NCBI GenBank assembly: GCA_016931995.1
Contig: JAFGDS010000027.1
Coordinates: 1 to 64,000 of the forward strand
Length of the DNA stretch: 64,000 nucleotides
DNA from: Pirellulales bacterium
GTDB lineage: Bacteria > Planctomycetota > Planctomycetia > Pirellulales > Thermoguttaceae
Direction: 5' to 3'
Part shown: positions 45,101 through 54,100 of the stretch, piece after piece
Layout: each line of letters opens with the position of its first letter
How positions within the stretch are numbered: position 1 is the first letter of the stretch
Made by a program: the position numbers and the translations under genes
The notes under the pieces: generated by a model
What the model saw: only the letters and a program-made list of their open reading frames with translations
Told to the model about the DNA's origin: nothing
Databases searched by the model: none

Positions 45101-48100
45101 TTGCCAAAATCGTCCGCGACCACGTGGGCAGCCGTCAGGATGTGATTACCCGACAGGAGCAGCGATCCGGTGCCTGAGCCGCCCCCCGCGAACACCTGAA
45201 CGACGCCGTCGTAGCCCGTGCCGTCGGCCACGATGAGGTCGGTGTGGTCGTCGCCGGACGCGATGACGCGAGGTTGCGCAACGGCGCCGTTGTTACGCGA
45301 CGTCGTTGCCGAAAGCGCCGTGGCGCTACCCACCAGGATCTCGCTGCTGGTGAACCGTTTCGCGTAGATGTTGCTCTCGTTGGGGGCGTCGCCGTCCTGG
45401 CCGAAGGAGGTCCAGCTAATGATGTAGTTGCCCTGGGCGTCCATGGCGGCCGAGGCGAAGAGCTGGTCGCCGTCGGTCGTGTCGTTCACCTGGAACTCGG
45501 AGGAAATGCCTTCGGTCTCCACGCGGAGCTGGAGGCTGCCGTTGCCGCCCGGCTCGCGGTGAATCACCAGGGGCGGAACGTCTCGCCCACCGTACTCGCC
45601 CGTGAACTCGATGGCCAGTTGCGTCTCGTCGAGCACCTCGACCTGGACGGTGAGGCCCAGCACGCCCATGTTGGCGATGGCGGCCTCGATCTGAGCGGCC
45701 GTGTCCTCCAGATTGCCGGCGTAGGTGATGATGTCGGTTTTCGGACCATCGACGCCGTCTTCCACGTCCAGGTCGAATTCGAGCCGGAAGCTGGCGTTGG
45801 TGGTCGACTCGGAAATCGTGAGGACCTGGATTTCGTTCAGGCCGCCGACGATCTCGCCGCCGCGGGAGTAGGCCTGGGCGTAGACGCCGTAGCCGCTGCC
45901 GTCCTGGTCCTCGCTTTGCCACGCGACGACGAAGTCGCCGTCGATGTCCATGGCGACCGTCGAGTAGCGTTGAGCGTGCTCGGTCTCGATGTTGGCCATG
46001 CGGGGCTCGAGGTCGATCGCCGCGCCGTTGGCGTCGAACCGCTGGAAGTAGACGTCCCAGTCGGGCTCTGCGGTCGTGCCGTTGTTCTGCGACCAGGTGA
46101 CGATGAAGTCGCCGTCGCCGTCGCGGGCCACGCCGGCGAAGTTGGCGATCACATCGGTGGTGATCTGGAATTCCTTGACGACCGTGAGGGTCGAGACGCG
46201 GTTCGCGGCCGTGCCGGTCCATTCGGTTCGATAGATCTTGGCCCAGATGTCGGAGGTGGTCGCGTTTACGGTGGTCCAGACGACGACGTGATCGCCGTCG
46301 GCGTCGCCGGCGATGGAGCGGGGACTGTTGGGCACCGTGTCCGGATCGCCCGACGGATCGAGGAAGATCTGATCGCCCGTCGTGTCGTTGGTGTTCACCA
46401 GGTTTTCGCCGCCGGTGGGCGGGACGAGGTAGAACGTCCGCGCGTCCGAGGCGCCCTGGATGTTGTAGCCGGTGCGCCCCAGCGCGTTGCCCGCCACGTC
46501 GCGGATGGCGTTGGAGACGCGGATTTCGTAGTTGCCGCCGGTCAGGACGGGGGTGCCGGAGGTGACGCCGTTGCCGTCCAGCAGGAGGACGGCTTCCCAC
46601 TTGTTCGACGCGGTGGAATTCAATCCCATCACGCTGGACTGATTTAGCCCGAACTGGATCTCCTTGATGCCGGCGGTCAGCTTGACGCCGTTTTTCATGA
46701 GCGACCAGTTGTTCAGGTTCAACACGCCGTTCGTGCCGGCGCGGGTGAGGTCCTCGTCGAAGGTGACGATGACGTACTGCATCTCGTCGATCACCTGGGC
46801 GCCGTTTTCCAGCACGGCGCCGTCGATCAGTTGCAGATCGGTCACCAAGGGGCCGGCCGTGTCGATGACCTCCTCGTAGCGGCGGAAGAACAACCCGTAC
46901 TGATCGCCGACGCCGGTGCCGCTCCAGACCACGATCCGGTCGCCGTCGGGCTCGGTGGCGATGGTTGGGAACTGTTGGACGCCGCCGTCCGTGTAGTTCA
47001 CGCGCTGCTGCTGGCTGGCGTACACGGCGGCGTTCGGGCCGGTGCTCGAGGTGAACCGCCGGGTGAAGACGCCCGTCGCGTCGAAATTGCCCACCAGCGT
47101 CGGATTCGCCGAGTACAGCGGATCCGGCTCGGCCCCGATGCCGTTCCATACGACGAAGATCTCGCCGTCGATGTCGATGGCGACGGAGGGGTTGACCTGG
47201 GACCCGGTGAAGTTCGTGTCGTAGGACAACGCGCTTCCGGTATTGACGAAGTTCGCGTTGTAATCGAAGTCCGTCCGCTCCGTGCCGTTCGCGTTGTACT
47301 GGTGGAAGTAGATGCCGTAGCTATCCGGCCAGTCGTCCGGGTCCTGGCCCGGATCGTCCCCTTGGTTGTCCGTGTCCTCGTCGATGTCGTTGTCGCGCCA
47401 GCTTTCCCAGACGATGGTGAAGTTGCCTTGGCCGTCCATGGCGATCTGCGGGTTGCGGGCGGTGCGGCGGATGTCCGAGGCGCCGATGACGTCCACGGCG
47501 TTCTGACGCTCGCGGTGTTCGGGATCGGCGTACGTGTTGCCGATGGCGTCGCTGCTGATGTTGCTGTGGTCGACGCGGAACTCGTCCGTGCGGGCGGTGC
47601 CGTTGGGATTGAACATCCGGGCCAAAATGACGCTGTTGAAGATGACTCCGTCCGCCTGGGCCACGAACGTGTCCCACGTCACGACGAAACCGCCGCTTTC
47701 GTCCATTACCACGGCCGAGTTGGCGGTGATCTGGGTCGACGCCTCGGTCGGAAGGTTCGGGATGGAGGCCTGATTGATCTGGAACTCGACGCCCACCGGC
47801 TCGCCGCGCCGGTTGAAGCGCTGCCCGATCAGCTCCTGGAAGTAGCCGAGGTCCTGCCCGTGGCTCGACGTGTAGGTGACGACGAAGTCGCCCTGGTTGT
47901 TCATGGCCACGGCGGGCTTGGTCTGGTCGCCGATGTACTCGGAGTTCACGCGGAACTCGACGCCGACCTTGCGACCCATCGCGTCGAACCGCTGGCCGAA
48001 GATGCCGTAGCTGCCGCCGGTGTCCTGGCCCTGGCTCTCCCAGACGACGACGAAGTCGCCGTCGGCGTCCATGGCCACTTCGGCGTTGCGCTGGTGGCCG

Positions 48101-51100
48101 ACGGTGTAGGTGTTGACGAGGATGTCGCCGGTCAGGGGGTTGTTGTTCCGGTCGAACATCCGCATGTAGACGCCGGCGCCGTTTGCGTCGGACGGATCGT
48201 CCAGGCCGATGCTGGTCCAGACGACGACGAAGTCGCCGTCGTGGTCCACGGCCACGCAGCGGTTGGTGTATTCCAGGCCCATGCCCATCCCCAACGTCGG
48301 GCTGGCCGTTTGCTCGGCGGCGGTGCTCGCGTTCACGCGGTATTCGGGGCCGAGGTTGGGCGTGTCGGCCACGGAGAAGTGGAAGCTGTAGCCCTGCAGG
48401 GCGGGCGCGGCGGGCGTCGTGCCGGGCACGGCGTCGAGGTCGCCGTCGAGCCGGTTGGCCCCGTCCGTGACCGCGTCGCGCAGCGTCAGCGTGTAATCGC
48501 CCTTGACCAAGGCCGGCGTGCCGGGCGTGAGCCCGTTCGAGTCGAACGTGACGATGGCCTCGTATTTGCGCGTGGCGGTGTTGTACTGGAACTCGATCTT
48601 GTTGACGCCCAGGGCAAGCTCGGAGCCATTGCGCTCGAGCAGCCAGTTGCTGGGATTGAGGACGCTGTCCAGGCCGGTTGTCCCGCCGGTCGTCGAGAGG
48701 TTCTCGCTAAAGACCAAGACGAGTTGTTGGACGCCGGCCACGGTCTCGATCGTCGCGTCCTGGATCATCCGCGAGCGGTCGCTGGCGGACAATACGTCCG
48801 TGACGACGGGGCCGGCGCCGTCCGGGGCCAGGAACCGCGTCTTGCCGACGTACCGATAGACGTCGGTCGCGTCGGCCGTGTTGCCCACCCCGGTCCACGC
48901 GAGGAAGAAGTTGCCGTTGGCGTCCACGGCCACCGAAGAGAGCCACTGGTTACCCTGCGTCTCGGCGTTGGCGCGCGACTCCGTGCCGATCAGTTCGCCC
49001 AGGGCGTTGTAACGCTGGTAAAAGACGCCGTATCCGGACGTGTCGGGCTCGGTCGGCCGGTTGCCGTAGCCGCTCCACGTGACGATGTAGCTGCCGTTCC
49101 AGCTCATCGCGACGGAGGGGTACATCTGGTTCCAGTTCGTGCTGGTGTTGACGCGGAAGTTGATCGGGTTGGTGGCGTCCGGCTGGACGTAGCCGATCGT
49201 CGGATCGAGCGTGAGCCGGCGGGCGTAGACGCCGTAGCCGGAACCGTCCTCCGCCGAGCTGGTCCACGCCACGACGAAGCGGGTGCCGGTCATGTCCACC
49301 GCCACGTCCGCGTAGCGCTGATCGCCGGCGGTCGTCGTGTTGACGAGGATTTCGCCGCCGTGGATGCCGATGGGCTGCCCGGCCAGCGAGAGGCTGTTGT
49401 CGATGGGCATGGGCGAGCCGTTCGCCTTGAAGGCGCGGGCGATGATGTCGTCGCCGTCGATCGCCTGGTCGCTCGTCCAGGCGATGATGAAGTCGCCCGT
49501 CGCGTCCATCGCGATGCTCGGGAACTGCTGATTGCCGACCTTCGTCACGTTGACCTGGAACTCCGTGCCCAGCGACATCCCGTACGAGTCGAACCGGCGG
49601 GCGTAGACGCCGTAGCCGTAGCCGAGCTGCTGGTTGTCCTCCTGCCCCATGCTCGACCACGTGATCACGAAGTCGCCGTCGAGGTCCATGGCCACGTCGG
49701 ACCACTTCTGGGCATTGGTCGTGTAGGTGTTCACCCGGAAGGGGCTGCCCTGCGCCGTGCCGTCGGCGGTGTACCGGCGGGCGTAGATGTCCGCCTCGTC
49801 GTTGACGTTGTCGCCGTTCGTGTCGCGATAGTTCGTCCACGTGACGATGAAATCGCCGTCGGCGTCCATCGCGACGCTCGCATGGCGCTGGTCGTCCAGG
49901 CCAAAACCGGCAAGCGCGGCCGGCGTGATCTCGAACGCGTCTCCTTTCGCCGCGCCGTTGGCGTCGAAACGGCGCCCGTACACGCGGTCCCGCTCCAAGA
50001 CCTCATCGAACGCGGTCCAGACGATGACGTGATCGCCGTCGGCGTCCGCGGCGATCGCGTTGGGCGTCTCGGCGTAGGTCCGGGCGTTGGTCGTCGTCGG
50101 GCCAACGACGGGAATGTCGCCGTTGGGGGTCGTGGGCGTCGTTTGCACGAGGAAGGCGTATGAGAAATCGCCGCCCGGACGACCGCTGAAATCGCCGTCG
50201 AGCTGGTTGCCGAAGAGATCCTTCACCGCGCCGGAGACCGTCAACACGTAGGAGCCGTCGCCCAAGGGCTGCGCGCCCGTCAGGGTCGGATCTCCGTCCA
50301 GGGTAAGCACCGCCTCGTACTTGCCGCTGACCGCGCTCGCCAGGCCCTCGTTGTACGCCTGATTGAGGCCGAACGTGATGGACCGGACGCCCTTGGAGAT
50401 CGTCGTGCCGTAATTGGTCAGTTGCCAATTGTTCGGGTTCAGAATGCTGTCCGCGCCGGACGTGCCGTAAGCCGTGCTGAGATTCTCGCCGAACCGGACG
50501 ACGAGCTTCGTCACGGCTTCGGAGACGACCTCGCCCTCGAAGACCGGCGCGAGACTGCCCGAAACCACGTTCTGCACGTCGGTGACCACCGGTCCCGCCA
50601 CGTCGGCGAGGACCTCGTAGCGTTGGGTGAAGACGCCCTGCGTGTCGCCCACGCCCGGACCAAACCACGCGAACACCGCGTCTCCCGTGTGGCTCAGCAT
50701 GACGCTCGGAAAACGCTGATCGCCCGCCGTGGTCGTGTTCACGTGGAATTCGCCGCCGATGCGTCCGTCGTTCGGGCCGTTGTTGGCGGAATACCGCTGG
50801 GCGTAGATGCCGTAGCTGGTGGCGGCGCCGGCGCCGCCGGGACGCTCCTGGAAGCTCTCCCACGTGATGACGAAATCGCCGTCGGCGTCCATGGCCACTT
50901 GCGAGTGCTGTTGGTTGTCGTCCGTGTAGGTGTTCACCTGGAATTCGCCGCCGACGATGCCGCTGCTGGAGTTGAATCGCTGGGCGAAGACGCCATACTC
51001 GCCGCCGTAGCCGGCGCCGTAGCCGCTCCCGACGCCGTCGTGGCCGTAGCTGGTCCACGTGATGACGAAATCGCCGTCGGCGTCCATGGCCACGCTGGAC

Positions 51101-54100
51101 CACTTTTGATCGCCGTCGATCGTGGTATTGACGAGGAACTCGGGGCTGCTCCCGTCCACGACGGCGTCGATCCAGGACGCGTACGTCGATACCCTCGCGT
51201 CGATGCTGATTTCGCCGAAGCTCGAGTCGATCACGAACGGCGTCACGTCGGTGTTGTAGTAATGGAAGGGGTGGGGCGCGCCGCTGCAGACGCCCGCGAT
51301 CAATCCGTTGATGAAGCCCGGCCCGCCCGAATCGCCGTGGGCGGAGTTCGTCTCGATGTTCGTCCCGAGGCCGAGATCGACTATGCCGAAGTTGGTTCCG
51401 AGGGCGTCGGTGGTCGGACTGCTGCTGTCGAAGTCGTAGACGAGAATGCCGTCGTCGATTCCCAACAGGGTTCCGATCGCCTCGTAGCGGTTGTGTCCCT
51501 CGCGGCGAACGCCGGACCCCAGGGCGTCGATTTCGCCTAGCGCTCCGGTTCCCGTCGCGCCAAAACCGACCTGGTGGAACACCTCGCCGATTTCGTCGGT
51601 GTCGCGGTAAATGTCGTAGCGCTCCGCGAGATCGGGGGCTTCCTCCGAGAGGACGATAATGGCCACGTCGGAGCCGTTCCAGATGTCCCCGTCGTAGTCC
51701 GGGTGGACGTACACTTCGGACGCCGGGATGTTCACCGGGCCGCCCGGCAGATCGAACGTCACGACAAACGAGGAGGCCAGATCGGGATTGCCGAGGAAAT
51801 CGGAGACGACGTGGGCGGCCGTGAGAATGTGCCGTCCGGAGAGAAGGAGCGAGCCGCTGCCCATCGTGCCCGCCGACATGTTCGTGATCATCACGACGCC
51901 GTCCAGGCCGGTGCCCGCGGGAGCGATCAGCGTATCGGGGTCGTTCCCGCTGGTGATGATGCGTTGCGCGTCGATGGATTCGGAGTTGACCTCGGCGCCC
52001 ACCACGCCGTTGGTTCTACCCTGGCGCATGTCGTCGCCGAGGAAGACTTCGTTGCTGACGAGCTTCTTGGCGTAGACGTTGCTCTCGTTCGCCGCGTCGC
52101 CGCCTTGTCCGAACGAGGTCCAGCTGATCACGAAGTTGCCTTGGGCGTCCATGGCCGACGACGCGAACACCTGGTTACCCACGGTCGTGTCGTTCACGCG
52201 GAATTCGGACGAAACGCCCTCGGTCAGCGTGAATAGTTCGATCGGCGTGTCGCCGCCGACCGTCGCGCTGTTGAGCACCAGCGGCGGGACGTCCCGCAGG
52301 CCGTGCTCGCCGAGGAACTCAATGGCGATGTCCTGTTCGTTGACCACCTCGGCCTGGACCTCGATTCCCAGCGCGGCGAACGCCGCCTCGATCTCGTCGG
52401 CCGTGTTGGCCAGATCGCCCGTGAAGGTGATGGGGCCCGTGATCTGGCCGTCCAGATCGAGCGTGAACGTGGCCGGGATGACGTCGCTGGCCAACCGGAC
52501 GGCCTGGACCTCGTTGACGCCGCCGAGCCGCTCGCCCGCCCGGTTGAATCGCTGCGCGTAGATTCCATAGCCGCTGTCGTCCTGGCCGTCGCTCTGCCAG
52601 GCGATGACGAAGTCGCCGTCGTTGTCCACGGCGACGGTGGAGAATCGTTGGGCCGCCTCGGTTTCGACGTTGGCCATCCGCGCCACGTCCAGCGCGCGGC
52701 CCTGCGCGTCGTAGCGGCGGTACCACACGTCCCAGCCGGTCGTCGCGTCGTACTGCGACCACGTGACGACGAAATCGCCGTCGCCGTCGCGCGCGACGGC
52801 GGCGTACGTGGCCGTCGCGTCGGTGGTCACGCGGAACTCGCTCACCGTGACCGTATTCGAGACCCGGTTGTTGCCCACCTTGGTCCATTCGGTGCGGCAG
52901 ACCTTCGCCCAGATGCCCGGCGACGAGCCGGTGTCCGTCCATACCACGACGTACTCGCCGTCGGCGTCGCCGGCGATCGACCTCGGGCTGTTGGGGGTCA
53001 GGTCGGGATCGGTCGTCTCCTCCATGGCGCCCTGGTCGCCCGCCGTCTGCGTGTTGACCGGCGTCTCCGTGCCGGTCGGAGGCACGAGATAGAACGACCG
53101 CGAGATGCTCGCGCCTTGGATGTTGTAGCCCGTGCGTCCCAGCGGGTTGCCGAAGAGGTCCTTGAGCGAGTTCTTCGCGATGATCTGGTAGCTGCCGCCG
53201 CCCAGGGCGGGCGTGCCGGCGCTGGCGCCGTTGCCGTCGAAGAAGATCACGGCCTCCCACTTGTTCGACCCGGCCGAATTCAGCCCCAGCGTCGTCGACA
53301 TGTTCATCCCGAACTGGATGTCGCGGATCCCGCCGGAAAGCTGGACGCCGTCCTTCAACAACGACCAGTTGGCGACGTTTGTGACGTTGCCGACGCCCAG
53401 CGTGGTGAGTTCCTCGTCGAAGGTGACCACGATGTAGCTCATCGCGTCGATCACCTGGCCTCCGTCGGTCACGCGGTTGCCGCCGGCGACGAGGAAGTCC
53501 GTCACGTTCGGGCCCGCCGTGTCCGTGTTTTCTTCCAGCCGACGATAATAGACGTTCGTCGGGGCGCTCGGGTTGATCATGTAGTCGCTGAGATCCGTGA
53601 ACCGCTCGAACTGCGTGAACACGCTCGTCAGGTCGCCGTCCGGCTCGACGCCGCTGCTACCGAACGTCTGCATCGTGCCCGGGTCGCCCAGTTGATAGTC
53701 GTACACCGTCGGCGACAGGTTGTTGATGTCGCCCATCGTCATGTGGCCGCCGTTGGGCGCGACGCCCACCGTGAACGGCCAATCGTGCGACTCGCCGAGG
53801 AACGTGATCTCGAACACCCAATGAGTTGGGTCGGCGAACAGGTCCCAGGGCGTGCCCATCCGCTGAGCCAGCTCCATGTCGTTCACAAGCCGGACCGTGA
53901 TCGAGCCGGAGAAGTCGTCCTCGGGCCAGAAGTCGGTCGTGCCCGTGCGGAGGTAGCTCTCGAAGAAGTCGTCCAGCGCGTCGACCGTGTCGCCGGGGTT
54001 GATTCGCGCCGGATCGCCGCTGGTGGGGATGGCAAACGAGCGGTCCTCGAACCCATCGACGCCCGCTCGCGACAGCCGGAGAACGAAGTTCCCGCCGTCG

